Of a stretch of 44,943 nucleotides of DNA, positions 8,257 through 17,305 are shown in pieces. The position numbers and the translations under genes are program-made. How positions within the stretch are numbered: the stretch's first letter is position 1; each line of letters opens with the position of its first letter. Source of the DNA: an uncultured Prevotella sp. (GTDB lineage: Bacteria; Bacteroidota; Bacteroidia; Bacteroidales; Bacteroidaceae); assembly GCA_902497035.1 (NCBI GenBank), contig CABVDL010000010.1, positions 1 through 44,943 of the forward strand, written 5' to 3'. Below the pieces are notes generated by a model. It was not told the DNA's origin, ran no database searches, and saw only the letters and a list, made by a program, of their open reading frames with translations.

Positions 8257-8264
8257 CAAAATTA
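8257..8264 (-). promoter_or_regulatory. -7 box of the sigma factor gene
   Basis: CAAAATTA on the + strand reads TAATTTTG on the minus strand, a match to TAnnTTTG, 29 bases before the ATG at 8227. No TTTG is found at the right distance upstream, so this may be a basal promoter with a weak -33 box. Confidence 0.55.
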
Positions 8265-8345
8265 CAAAAAAAAGTGGGAGGTGCGTAGGGATAATTCGAT
8301 TTTAGTTGTCCACAATAATAGAAATAACAGAAAAGAAACACCATC

Positions 8346-9323
8346 ATGGACATACTGCCCGACATAAGACAATTATATATAAAATATCTCAACGGTGAGA
8401 CGACCGTTGATGATGAGGCTCTCCTGTCAAGGCAACTGCTCAACAGGCCTGACTGCAAGACCCTGATGAGCCAATGGGAGCAAGAATGGAAACGCACATA
8501 TGTTCCAAGTGCAGATGCACTGTCTATGTGGGAGCGGTTAGAAGCCAAACTGTCAATGTGCGATAACTCTTTGAAGAAGCGTTTATCCTTCTCGCACACC
8601 TTATTATATATGCGCCGCATAGCAGCCATTTTACTGTTCATGCTCATCTCATCACTCGTCACTTACCTTGTGGTGAGCCAACGTCCTCAGCAGTATTACG
8701 TCAGCTCGGCCCCCTTGGGAGGCAAGTCGATGGTGACCCTGCCTGACGGCTCCCGGGTATGGCTAAATGCCGGCAGCACTCTGAGATATTCCAACCGGTT
8801 CAACGACGACAACCGAAGCGTGGAACTCGACGGTGAAGGCTATTTTGAAATAACCAAGCACAATGGTAAACCTTTCTCAGTGGCTGCAAATGGCAGCGAC
8901 ATCGTAGTCCACGGCACGAAGTTCGACGTATCGGCCTACCGTGATGACGCGGAGAACAAGGTCTCATTATTTGAAGGCAGTGTCACAGTCAGCAACAGGA
9001 CATCTTCACTGACTCTCAAGCCCAACGAGGAGGTTTCCGTCAACCGTCAATCTGGAGTAATAATCAAGAGAACCATGACCAATAGAGCCAATGCATGGAA
9101 AGACGGTATAATCAACTACTCATCCATCAAGTTTGAGAATTTGGCAAAAATATTGTCTCGAAAGTATGCCGTAAACATCATAATTATGGACCCCGCACTT
9201 AGAAATTATTGCTTTAACATTTCCATGCGCAACAAGGAAACGGTCAGCGAGATACTCGACATTCTAAGCAATATCAAGCCATTCTCTTATGAGCGCAGAA
9301 ACGACACCATATATATAAAATAA
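8346..9323 (+). CDS. FecR-family anti-sigma factor
   Basis: A 325-residue inner-membrane regulator. The cytosolic N-terminus (1-85) has the helical anti-sigma region with the LYIKYLNGETTVDDEALL start typical of Bacteroidales FecR proteins. One transmembrane segment follows (about 93-113, IAAILLFMLISSLVTYLVV). The periplasmic FecR domain (about 120-225) contains LPDGSRVWLNAGSTLRYSNRF, GEGYFEI and FEGSVTV. A C-terminal STN-like/DUF4974 domain (about 250-325) is expected to meet the SusC N-terminus. It holds the divergent sigma factor inactive until the SusC partner signals substrate. It heads the PUL transcript, 38 bases before the GDPD gene. Confidence 0.93.
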   Translation: MDILPDIRQLYIKYLNGETTVDDEALLSRQLLNRPDCKTLMSQWEQEWKRTYVPSADALSMWERLEAKLSMCDNSLKKRLSFSHTLLYMRRIAAILLFMLISSLVTYLVVSQRPQQYYVSSAPLGGKSMVTLPDGSRVWLNAGSTLRYSNRFNDDNRSVELDGEGYFEITKHNGKPFSVAANGSDIVVHGTKFDVSAYRDDAENKVSLFEGSVTVSNRTSSLTLKPNEEVSVNRQSGVIIKRTMTNRANAWKDGIINYSSIKFENLAKILSRKYAVNIIIMDPALRNYCFNISMRNKETVSEILDILSNIKPFSYERRNDTIYIK

Positions 9324-9361
9324 CTTAATTATCCAATCTTCTTAATTAACAACCAAAACAC

Positions 9362-10546
9362 ATGGAAACATTAATTAATTTCATTCATTGGCCAGAGAGT
9401 CCTCTATGGAGGAGTGCCAGAAACGTACTTACCATTGCCCTTGCTTTCACTGCCATATCATGTCGCAGTGACGAAGAACACATCGTCCATTTTGACGACG
9501 GCGACCAACAGGTGGTTTTGTCAAACCTCTATCCTGCCATTGGCGAGACGGTTACCGCCTCATGTGCAACAGGTTCTAAAGTAGTCGGCACTATCAATTT
9601 TGGTGACGGAAGCGGAGAGCAGAGCATTCAAGAAGGTGTCAACCATGTCTATGAGGAGGCAGGCAATTACGTAGTGACGACCAGCCTACATGTGGCCGAT
9701 TCTGTCAAAGTGGGACGCCAGAACGTCAAGGTTGCCCAGTTGGCACTCACCCGTCTTATGACCAGATTTAGTGACCCTAACTACAAGGATGTGCTGGTAA
9801 TGGCTCACCGTGCCAACACGGGCAATATGGCCATTCCCGAGAACTCCATATCCGCTGTGAAGGCTGCTATCGCAGCAGGGTGTGATTTCATTGAGTGCGA
9901 CCCACGACTGACGAAAGACGGACAGGTTGTTGTCTGCCATGATGAGAATATCAGCCGCACTACTACAGGCTCTGGAAATATCAGTAATCTCACCCTTAGC
10001 CAGTTGCAGAGTTACATGCTCAAAGACCGCATGGGCAGGCCAACAAACGAGGTGATGCCAACTCTGAAACAGTTTCTTGAGGCAGCCCGCGGTCATGTTT
10101 ATGTCAACCTCGACTATCCGACACGTACGGCCACTTCTCAAATCGTGTTCGACATTGTCAAAGAATGTGGCATGTTGGAGCAAGTTCTCTTTTACGTCAA
10201 CACTGCGGAAAAAGCCAGAGAAATTTTGCAACTCTGTCCTACAGCGCATGTCTATGCGTGGGGTACTCCCGATGTCTACGCACCCTTAAAAAATATTGGC
10301 CGAAACTCCTTTGTGCAGTTCACTTTGGGATCAGATAACGCAGCAATCGTCTCAGCTCGAAATGACAATATGATTGTGACTGACGTTGTCATGGATGACA
10401 CGAATGGAAAAACGGCTGAGGCCGACTTGATAAACGGTAACAGCAAGACTTTCGACGACTTACTTGGGTTGGGCATCCGTATGTTTATGACTGACAGTCC
10501 ATATCAGGTGCTTGGTTATTTGCGTGCCAAAGGACTTCATCAATAG
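9362..10546 (+). CDS. PKD-domain glycerophosphodiester phosphodiesterase lipoprotein
   Basis: A 394-residue lipoprotein (lipobox AISC, Cys34) predicted to hydrolyse glycerophosphodiesters to glycerol-3-phosphate and an alcohol. A PKD-like module (about 45-125, INFGDGSG ... HVYEEAGNYVVTTS) precedes a GDPD TIM barrel (about 143-392). The catalytic set is intact: His149-Arg150, PEN (159-161), Glu178-x-Asp180 and His193-Asp194 in a TKDGQVVVCHD block. It lies between fecR and susC, 38 bases from the first and 40 from the second, so it belongs to the PUL operon. A phosphodiesterase here is unusual and suggests a glycan or glycoside bearing a glycerophosphate or similar diester, or release of a glycerophospho-headgroup. 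Surface or periplasmic location cannot be decided from the sequence. Confidence 0.88.
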   Translation: METLINFIHWPESPLWRSARNVLTIALAFTAISCRSDEEHIVHFDDGDQQVVLSNLYPAIGETVTASCATGSKVVGTINFGDGSGEQSIQEGVNHVYEEAGNYVVTTSLHVADSVKVGRQNVKVAQLALTRLMTRFSDPNYKDVLVMAHRANTGNMAIPENSISAVKAAIAAGCDFIECDPRLTKDGQVVVCHDENISRTTTGSGNISNLTLSQLQSYMLKDRMGRPTNEVMPTLKQFLEAARGHVYVNLDYPTRTATSQIVFDIVKECGMLEQVLFYVNTAEKAREILQLCPTAHVYAWGTPDVYAPLKNIGRNSFVQFTLGSDNAAIVSARNDNMIVTDVVMDDTNGKTAEADLINGNSKTFDDLLGLGIRMFMTDSPYQVLGYLRAKGLHQ

Positions 10547-10586
10547 CCATTCAATTTTTTCCTCTAAATCTAAAACTAACACAAAG

Positions 10587-13500
10587 ATGAAGAACATTCC
10601 ACTTGCTATTAACAAGTCCATCGTGCTTGTTATGCTGTGCTTGTGCGCATTGGGCTTGCAGGCACAAACGGTCACAAAGACTTTCCGCAATGCTGCATTG
10701 AGCGATGTACTTGCTGAAATAGAGCGGCAGACCAATTATTCCATTGCTTACGGTACTCATGATATAAACTCAGCCAAGCGTGTAACGGCGAAATTCAATC
10801 GGACACCTTTAAGGACTGTTTTGCGAAAGGTGCTCGGAAACGATTTTAATTTTGAAATCAACAAACGCGCAATCTCCATTTACAAAGGGAAAAAGGCTGA
10901 GTCGGCACGTAGTAATACCTCGTCGCGGCCAGAATCCTCCACGGCTGGCCAAAAGCCTAAGCGTACCGTAGAGGGTACGGTCACCAACGAGGAGGGTGAA
11001 CCTATCGTAGGTGCGGTTGTCGTGGCGACGGGTACGACAAATGGCGGAGTCACCGACGCCGACGGTAACTTCACGATACAAGTGCCCTCGCAAACTGCGT
11101 CCATCTCTATTTCCTATATTGGATGCAAGAATAAGATAGTTAAGTTAACACCATATTCAAAACCAATCAATGTGCAGCTTCAGGAAGAACTGAAGAGCCT
11201 TGACGAAGTGGTGGTGGTGGGCTACGGCTCGATGAAGAAGAAGGAGATGACCTCAGCTATCTCTCATGTGGGCGCGGGCGACTTCAACAAGGTGTCGTCG
11301 CTTGATGCCGGCATGCTTCTGCAGGGCAAGGTCTCCGGCCTTTCAGTTGTCAACACAGGTACGGGCGACCCAAACCAGCAGGCCTCCCTCCAGATACGTG
11401 GCGTGAGTTCGCGCTCAGCGGGCATGTCTCCGCTCATTGTCATCGACGGTGTGCCGGAAGGCAATCTGACGAATATCAATCCCAACGACATTGAGTCTAT
11501 AGATGTACTCAAGGACGGTGCGGCTTCTGCCATCTATGGTACCCGTGCCAGCAATGGTGTCATCATCGTCAATCTGAAGAAAGGGTCACGCGACGGGAAA
11601 ATCCACACCTCTTATGAGGTCAACTATACGGCCAATGTGGCTAAGCGTGAAATTGACCTGCTTACGGCTAATGAGTTCCGTGAATATCGTACCGTCAACA
11701 ACAACACTTTGGACAAGGGTGGCAACACCGACTGGTTTGATGCCGCTACGCGCACCGGGCAGGTAGTCAAGCAGACGCTTACCATCTCTGGTGGTAACAT
11801 CAAGACCAATTACCGCGTGACGGTTGACCACCGCTATGCCAATGGCATTGACCTTCGCTCAGACCGCAAGGAGTATGGAGCCCGCGCAAGCATCAACCAC
11901 ACCACAGCAAGTGGACTACTCACTTTCACGGCCAACATCGCACCACGATACGTAAAGCGGAAATTTAGCGACTGGAGCTGGTTCTCCAACTTGCTACGTA
12001 ACAATCCAACAACTGATCCCGTACAATCCGACGGATCATATACTGACTTCTGGGGGCAGCCTGGTGCAAATGTTATAGAGGAGATGAAGACTGTGAAGTC
12101 TGACGGTGAGGTAAAAATGCTCGCATGGGACGGTACCGCCAAACTCAACATTCTGCCGCTGCTCGTTCCCAAACGTGACGATATGTCGCTCACAGCCCGA
12201 ATTACATTTTCCGAGCAACATATTGACAAGTTCGACGGTTATTACAGTCCTTCCACCCTCAATGCCAACATCCACGAAAACTACAAGGGGCAGGCATCTC
12301 GCTCTTACAATAACTCGATTAACCGTAACCTCGACCTTGTAGTCAATTACACTTGGGACTACAAGCGCATGCATCATTTGGCCGCCATGCTTGGCTATAG
12401 CTACGGCTATGGTATGGGACAGGGTCTGAACGGCAACAACAAGGACTTCGCCTCTGACGCCACATCCTACAACAACTTGGGCAGTGGCGAGTGGCTCGCC
12501 GCAGAAAAAGGACGTACAGGATTGGGTACTTTCAAGGAAGACCACAAGTTGATAGGCTTCTTTGGACGTCTAAACTACAACTACCGCGAGCGTTACATCG
12601 CAAGCTTCTCCATCCGGCATGAGGGTTCGTCGCGCTTTGGCTTCAACAACAAATGGGGAAATTTTCCTGCAGTTTCTGTTGGTTGGCGAATCTCCGATGA
12701 GCCATTTATGAAATGGTCGAAAGGCTGGCTCACCGATCTCAAGTTGCGTTATGATTATGGTGTAACAGGCAACCAGGAGATTGGCAATTATCAAAGTCTT
12801 TCCATCTACCGAGCTTTTGGCTACTACATTTACGACGGCAAGTCTTATCGAGTATGGGGTCCGGCAAACAATGTCAATCCTAACCTTAGATGGGAGAAGG
12901 GACACAACCAGAATGTAGGTATCGACTTCTCGCTCTTCAACGACCGCATCAGCGGTTCCGTCAATTATTATCACAAAAAACAAGTAGATTTGCTTGGCAG
13001 CTACGATGCGCCTGTCCCGCCTAATCTTTTTAGCTCCATCTATGCCAATGTGGGTACGCTGAAGAATACAGGTTTTGAGTTTGAGCTGAATGTCAAGCCT
13101 ATTGTCACCAGAGACTTCATGTGGACAATCAGTGCCAATGCCTACACCAACAACAATGAGTTTGTGAGCTTCTCCAATGATGTCTATAAGGGTCAGGACT
13201 ACTACAACACGTGCATTATGTCCAATCCTGGAAATCCTGGTTATCTTCAGCGAATCGCTGTGGGTGAGCGTATTGGCAGCTTCTTCACCTATCGTTATGC
13301 TGGTGTAAGCGACACTGGCGACTGGCTTATCTTCAACAAGGATGGCAAGGTCATTAACGTGGCTGAGGGTACGGAACAAGACAAATCTGTTACAGGAAAT
13401 GGATTGCCAAAATGGAACGCTGCGCTGACCAACAGCATCACATGGAAAAACTTTGATGCAAGTATCTTCATGCGCGGGGCTTTTGGCTTCGATATTTTCG

Positions 13501-13862
13501 ACGTTCATGACTTTTACTACGGCTTGCAGTCGTTCGTAGGGAACGTCTCATCCAATGCTTACCGTCGTAACAAACTGATTACCACAGGGTCGAATGTAAT
13601 CTCTGACTGGTTTATCCATCGGGGTGACTATTGGAAAATAGAGTCCATTTCATTGGGCTATACATTCAACATCAATCGCCGGTTTATCGAAAAGGTGCGT
13701 CTCTATGGTACAGCCAACAATCTCTACACCTTCACCCACTTCCCAGGTGTTGATCCCTCAACCTACCAGGTCAACGGGCTTACCCCTGGCACTTTCGGTG
13801 GTAACGCGAACTATTATCCTTCATGCTTCTCTTTCATCTTTGGCATGCAGGTCACCTTTTAG
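10587..13862 (+). CDS. SusC/RagA-type TonB-dependent transducer with STN domain
   Basis: Outer-membrane active importer, 1091 residues from ATG 10587. That start gives a clean signal peptide ending ALGLQAQ; the open frame runs 25 codons further upstream without one. Domains in order are an STN domain (about 28-100), a carboxypeptidase-regulatory-like beta-sandwich (about 127-200, VEGTVTNEEGEPIVGAVV), the SusC signature DEVVVVGYG (206-214), a plug (about 215-330) and a 22-strand barrel ending FIFGMQVTF with a terminal Phe. The STN domain marks it as a signal transducer that contacts the FecR periplasmic domain, matching the sigma/FecR pair upstream. It imports, with SusD, the oligosaccharide processed by the enzymes downstream. 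Confidence 0.96.
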   Translation: MKNIPLAINKSIVLVMLCLCALGLQAQTVTKTFRNAALSDVLAEIERQTNYSIAYGTHDINSAKRVTAKFNRTPLRTVLRKVLGNDFNFEINKRAISIYKGKKAESARSNTSSRPESSTAGQKPKRTVEGTVTNEEGEPIVGAVVVATGTTNGGVTDADGNFTIQVPSQTASISISYIGCKNKIVKLTPYSKPINVQLQEELKSLDEVVVVGYGSMKKKEMTSAISHVGAGDFNKVSSLDAGMLLQGKVSGLSVVNTGTGDPNQQASLQIRGVSSRSAGMSPLIVIDGVPEGNLTNINPNDIESIDVLKDGAASAIYGTRASNGVIIVNLKKGSRDGKIHTSYEVNYTANVAKREIDLLTANEFREYRTVNNNTLDKGGNTDWFDAATRTGQVVKQTLTISGGNIKTNYRVTVDHRYANGIDLRSDRKEYGARASINHTTASGLLTFTANIAPRYVKRKFSDWSWFSNLLRNNPTTDPVQSDGSYTDFWGQPGANVIEEMKTVKSDGEVKMLAWDGTAKLNILPLLVPKRDDMSLTARITFSEQHIDKFDGYYSPSTLNANIHENYKGQASRSYNNSINRNLDLVVNYTWDYKRMHHLAAMLGYSYGYGMGQGLNGNNKDFASDATSYNNLGSGEWLAAEKGRTGLGTFKEDHKLIGFFGRLNYNYRERYIASFSIRHEGSSRFGFNNKWGNFPAVSVGWRISDEPFMKWSKGWLTDLKLRYDYGVTGNQEIGNYQSLSIYRAFGYYIYDGKSYRVWGPANNVNPNLRWEKGHNQNVGIDFSLFNDRISGSVNYYHKKQVDLLGSYDAPVPPNLFSSIYANVGTLKNTGFEFELNVKPIVTRDFMWTISANAYTNNNEFVSFSNDVYKGQDYYNTCIMSNPGNPGYLQRIAVGERIGSFFTYRYAGVSDTGDWLIFNKDGKVINVAEGTEQDKSVTGNGLPKWNAALTNSITWKNFDASIFMRGAFGFDIFDVHDFYYGLQSFVGNVSSNAYRRNKLITTGSNVISDWFIHRGDYWKIESISLGYTFNINRRFIEKVRLYGTANNLYTFTHFPGVDPSTYQVNGLTPGTFGGNANYYPSCFSFIFGMQVTF

Positions 13863-13898
13863 AAAGATATTCGATAACTAACAAGTAATAATTGGAAT

Positions 13899-15647
13899 AT
13901 GAAGCTTATATCAATCAACATAGGATTAATCCTCGCAGCGAGCCTCACCGTGACTTCCTGCACCAACCTCGACGAGACAGTTTATAGTCAGGTCATGTCA
14001 TCCAACTACTATAAGTCACGCGAGGACATAGTCAGGGCAGTACTCAGCCCTTTCGAGCACGCCTATTGGACATGTACCTTGAAATTTGAGGGCATGGAGG
14101 AGTCTGGAGACCAGATTATCACACCTACACGCGATGTAGGCAGCTGGTACGACAACGGCAGATGGATACGCGCTCACACGCATACCTGGAACATCGACGA
14201 GGGACCTGTACGCATTGGTGACCCATGGAGCTCATACTACGTTGGCATCGGCAAATGCAATCTCGTCATGAATGACCTCGACCAGCAGGATGCCTCAAAA
14301 CTGAATATCTCCGCAGAAGAGAAAGAGAGCTTCAAGCTCCAGTTACGAGCTCTGCGCGCCTGGTTTCACTACTATCTATTCGATGGCTACCGCAACATCA
14401 TCATCGACACAAAGTCGGGTTCGGAAAATCCGGAGGACATGAAGCAGGTGTCTCCCCAGCAGGCCTTTGATTGGCTCGAAACCGAACTTAAAGATCTTGT
14501 GGAGAAACTGCCTGCAAAGACAGGTAATGACGGCAATGGTAACAGCCAAGGCACCTTCACTAAGGCGGCAGCTGCCACCATGCTGGTCAGACTGTACCTC
14601 AACGCTGAGAAATATATCGGACAGCAGCATTGGCAGGACTGCATAGAAATGTGCAAGCGCATCACCAATGGAGAATTTGGCAACTATCAGCTTGGTAAGA
14701 CTTGGTACGAGGTGTTCGACTGGAACAACGAGACCTCCAATGAGGTCATCTTTGCTTTTCCCTCCACCTTTGGGGGAACCCACTGGGCTTTTGATACCAG
14801 CTACCGCACCATCTACTGGCGCTGCTTGCCTGTGCTCTCCCATGTCCAGCTTGGCATCACCGACAATGGCGGTCCCAATCCGCAGTGGGTACTCTCGCCA
14901 AGCTTCGACAACGACGGCTCGCTGTTCAACTACAAGTTGGGCATGGTCACGCAAAAGTTTGCCAAGTATCCTGGCGATGTCAGATACAAACAATATAAGA
15001 ACACTGGTGTAAACCAGCGTGAGGGCATGTTCTTCCTTGAAGGGTATATTCGCGACCTTAACGGTGTCATACAAAAAATCAACGGTTATAATATCTACTT
15101 GCTCGACCGAGTGGGGAGCTACGACGAGACAGCCGCACAGAAAACCATTGCCGCGGGCAAGCCAACCGAGTCGACCCTCATCAATGGTGATTGGAATTCA
15201 GGACTCAGTGCCGTGAAATATCCCATGTACCCCACTGGCAACAGCGGCCGCCTTGAGTCCGACTATGTGGAAATGCGCCTGCCTGAAGTCATCTATTCTG
15301 AAGCAGAGTGCCTCCTAAGGCAAGGCCATGTCGAAGAGGCTGCGGTTCTCTTGAACAGTGTGCGTAAGCGCAATTATCCGCAGGCCTATTGGCAACAAGT
15401 ACTCTATGCACCAGAGGGAAACGCCAAACTCGACATGGACGAAATGCTCGATGAGTGGGGTCGGGAATTTCTCACCGAGGCGCGGCGCCGCATAGACCTC
15501 ATCCGCTTTGGCCGGTTTGAGGATGCCTGGTGGGACAAGCCCGCGGAGAAAGACACCCATACGGAGCTGTGGCCCCTGTTGCGCAAGGAACTCAACTCAA
15601 ACCTTAATCTGAGGCAGAATCCTGGCTATGAGGACATCACCAGATAA
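13899..15647 (+). CDS. SusD/RagB-family glycan-binding lipoprotein
   Basis: A 582-residue outer-membrane lipoprotein (lipobox LTVTSC, Cys21) that caps the SusC barrel and captures substrate. The helical SusD fold is recognisable: the N-terminal NLDETVYSQVMSSNYYKSREDI block, the RALRAWFHYYLFDGYRNI motif, TKAAAATMLVRLYLNAEKY (TPR-like) and a C-terminal RLPEVIYSEAECLLRQG ... EWGREFLTEARRRIDLIRFGRF ... NPGYEDITR. It follows susC by 36 bases. Tryptophans and tyrosines in the middle part (for example TIYWRC and DTSYR) could line the sugar site, but the ligand cannot be read from sequence. Confidence 0.96.
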   Translation: MKLISINIGLILAASLTVTSCTNLDETVYSQVMSSNYYKSREDIVRAVLSPFEHAYWTCTLKFEGMEESGDQIITPTRDVGSWYDNGRWIRAHTHTWNIDEGPVRIGDPWSSYYVGIGKCNLVMNDLDQQDASKLNISAEEKESFKLQLRALRAWFHYYLFDGYRNIIIDTKSGSENPEDMKQVSPQQAFDWLETELKDLVEKLPAKTGNDGNGNSQGTFTKAAAATMLVRLYLNAEKYIGQQHWQDCIEMCKRITNGEFGNYQLGKTWYEVFDWNNETSNEVIFAFPSTFGGTHWAFDTSYRTIYWRCLPVLSHVQLGITDNGGPNPQWVLSPSFDNDGSLFNYKLGMVTQKFAKYPGDVRYKQYKNTGVNQREGMFFLEGYIRDLNGVIQKINGYNIYLLDRVGSYDETAAQKTIAAGKPTESTLINGDWNSGLSAVKYPMYPTGNSGRLESDYVEMRLPEVIYSEAECLLRQGHVEEAAVLLNSVRKRNYPQAYWQQVLYAPEGNAKLDMDEMLDEWGREFLTEARRRIDLIRFGRFEDAWWDKPAEKDTHTELWPLLRKELNSNLNLRQNPGYEDITR

Positions 15648-15683
15648 CTGAGTATTTACAACATTTATCACAATTAGCAAACA

Positions 15684-17093
15684 ATGGAAAGAAAATATAT
15701 TGTAAACATAGTATGTGCAGGGCTGATGATGCTCGCCTCCTGCAACAATGGCTACGATGAATATGGCTGGGCTGACCCTCCACGTCCCGAGCAGTCTGGC
15801 GGTTCAGCCGCGCTTGGTTACTTTGTCAAGACTGATGGCACTGGCGACGGGACATCATGGGATGACGCCATGTCACCCTCCACATTCCTGGAAAAGCTCA
15901 AAGGCGGCTTTGACCCTGGTGCCGATATTTATCTTGCTGCCGGAACCTATCTCGTGGGCAGCTCGGTCACTGAGTGCCTGACGTTTACCACGGGAGTATG
16001 TCTGCATGGTGGCTATGCGCCCGACAGCAAGGGAGTGAATACCAGCATCTCCTATCCATCAGACTATGAGACAGTTTTTTCCGGTGACCTCAATGGAAAC
16101 GGAAAGGCTGACGAGGGCGACATGAGGCTGGCCGACGTAACGACTACTATTCCTGTCACGTTCAAAGGCATCACTTTCCGCGGTGGCTTCATCTCTTCCT
16201 CCGTCAGAGGAGAGCGTAGCGGCATCACTGTTACCAACGGTGGCTCTGTCAACATGGAGTACTGTAAGATAGAGAATTGCAACAATACAGTGGCGAACCC
16301 TAATTACCAAGCTGGCGGCAGCGCCATTTACATTTCCAACGGCGATGTAAGGATGAGCAAGTGCATTGTCCGTAATAATATGGCTGACAATCGTGGCGGC
16401 GCCATTCGACTGATGAAAGCCGAAGGACACACAAGCCACTTGTATATGGACGACTGCCTCATCACCGGCAATAAGGTGAGTGGGCCTTTTGGGGGAGCCA
16501 TTCAAGTTTCTGGGACCGATTGCCCTGTTGTAATGAACAATTGCACGGTTGCCAATAATTCTGCCGCTTCCGGCGGGGCTGGCATCAACAGCCCCTCGCC
16601 CATAACGCTGGCTAATTGTACTTTCGCAGACAATCTTTGTACAGTCAATGGCAGTGAGGGGCATGAAATGCGAATTGAGTCAAACGGGCTGGTACATATT
16701 ATTAACAGTATTTTCGTTGAGCATGATGGCAAATCATCTGCATCTTCCCCTAGTATCTGTGTCAATGGCGGAAGCTTTGCAGTGGTGTCCGACGGTTATT
16801 GTTACTACTCCTACGCCAAAGGAAAATTCACCTCAGACAAGACCGATGTCAAGGGTATAGGCTATCAGCAACTCTTTGGCAATGGTGTGCTGGCAGACAA
16901 TGACGGATATCCACAGACCACAGACCATAGCCCTAGCCAATTCGGCTTTAAAAACCACGCCTCTCTCTGCGGTGCAGTCGTTTGCTGTGAAATACGGAGT
17001 GCCTTTCCAAGTGTCACTCGACCAACGGGGAATGAGCCGTGGGTCAAGTCTTATCAGCCCGGGTGCTTTCGAAATCTCCACACAACCAATTAA
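15684..17093 (+). CDS. Right-handed beta-helix lipoprotein with a frameshifted C-terminus
   Basis: As read, 469 residues. A lipobox (MMLASC, Cys20) is followed by a YFVKTDGTGDGTSWDDAM opening and repeated parallel beta-helix rungs (about 140-360: YCKIENCNNT, MSKCIVRNN, MDDCLITGN, MNNCTVANN and LANCTFADN). Glycan-active or glycan-binding surface proteins often have this fold. It sits where PULs usually encode a surface glycan-binding protein, directly after susD. The end is abnormal. A 7-bp tandem duplication at 16914-16927 moves the frame, after which the protein has an uncharacteristic Cys-rich tail. Removing one copy restores a frame to 17103 that ends SRGSSLISPGAFE, the usual closing motif of such proteins (473 residues by that reading). 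No lyase-type catalytic residues are evident to me. Confidence 0.82.
   Translation: MERKYIVNIVCAGLMMLASCNNGYDEYGWADPPRPEQSGGSAALGYFVKTDGTGDGTSWDDAMSPSTFLEKLKGGFDPGADIYLAAGTYLVGSSVTECLTFTTGVCLHGGYAPDSKGVNTSISYPSDYETVFSGDLNGNGKADEGDMRLADVTTTIPVTFKGITFRGGFISSSVRGERSGITVTNGGSVNMEYCKIENCNNTVANPNYQAGGSAIYISNGDVRMSKCIVRNNMADNRGGAIRLMKAEGHTSHLYMDDCLITGNKVSGPFGGAIQVSGTDCPVVMNNCTVANNSAASGGAGINSPSPITLANCTFADNLCTVNGSEGHEMRIESNGLVHIINSIFVEHDGKSSASSPSICVNGGSFAVVSDGYCYYSYAKGKFTSDKTDVKGIGYQQLFGNGVLADNDGYPQTTDHSPSQFGFKNHASLCGAVVCCEIRSAFPSVTRPTGNEPWVKSYQPGCFRNLHTTN
16914..16927 (+). repeat. 7-bp tandem duplication causing a frameshift
   Basis: CAGACCA occurs twice without spacer (16914-16920 and 16921-16927). 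The doubling shifts the beta-helix lipoprotein gene by one base. With a single copy the reading continues as GYPQTIALANSAL and ends at the TAA at 17101-17103. Confidence 0.85.
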
Positions 17094-17113
17094 TAATTTC
17101 TAACAGAGAATAG

Positions 17114-17134
17114 CCACTCTCCCAGGGAGAGTGG
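17114..17134. repeat. Perfect 10-bp inverted repeat after the beta-helix gene
   Basis: The arms CCACTCTCCC (17114-17123) and GGGAGAGTGG (17125-17134) pair perfectly around one A; in RNA this would be about 8 bp with a 5-base loop. It lies 10 bases after the restored stop at 17103 and no T-run follows, so it is better read as an mRNA 3'-end stabiliser or processing site than a terminator. Confidence 0.65.
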
Positions 17135-17218
17135 AACCATAAACTTAAATGCCAAGCCTATGAACGCCTGGGACTCCTGCTGGGAATAGAGTTCTAAGCC
17201 TATACTCCGTTACCAGGG

Positions 17219-17250
17219 CGCCCCGAGCAAGCTCTATCCTGCTCGGGGCG
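17219..17250 (+). terminator. Strong GC hairpin between the susCD part and the glycosidases
   Basis: An 11-bp perfect stem (CGCCCCGAGCA, 17219-17229, with TGCTCGGGGCG, 17240-17250) closes a 10-base loop and is followed by only TTTA. The short T-run makes it a weak or partial terminator. It would lower read-through from susC/susD into the GH3-GH13 genes or protect the upstream mRNA. GH3 starts 55 bases later. Confidence 0.6.
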
Positions 17251-17305
17251 TTTACCATACATAAAAAACAATTCACAAGATACGTCAAAACAGACATAGA
17301 GAAAA

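Noticed and set aside
8228..8662. N-terminal extension of the sigma factor frame into fecR
   Set aside because: It would overlap the fecR gene and cross its own -7 box; ATG 8227 gives the normal ECF length.
17219..17250. Riboswitch or structured RNA before GH3
   Set aside because: Only simple hairpins are visible; no conserved riboswitch core could be recognised by eye.
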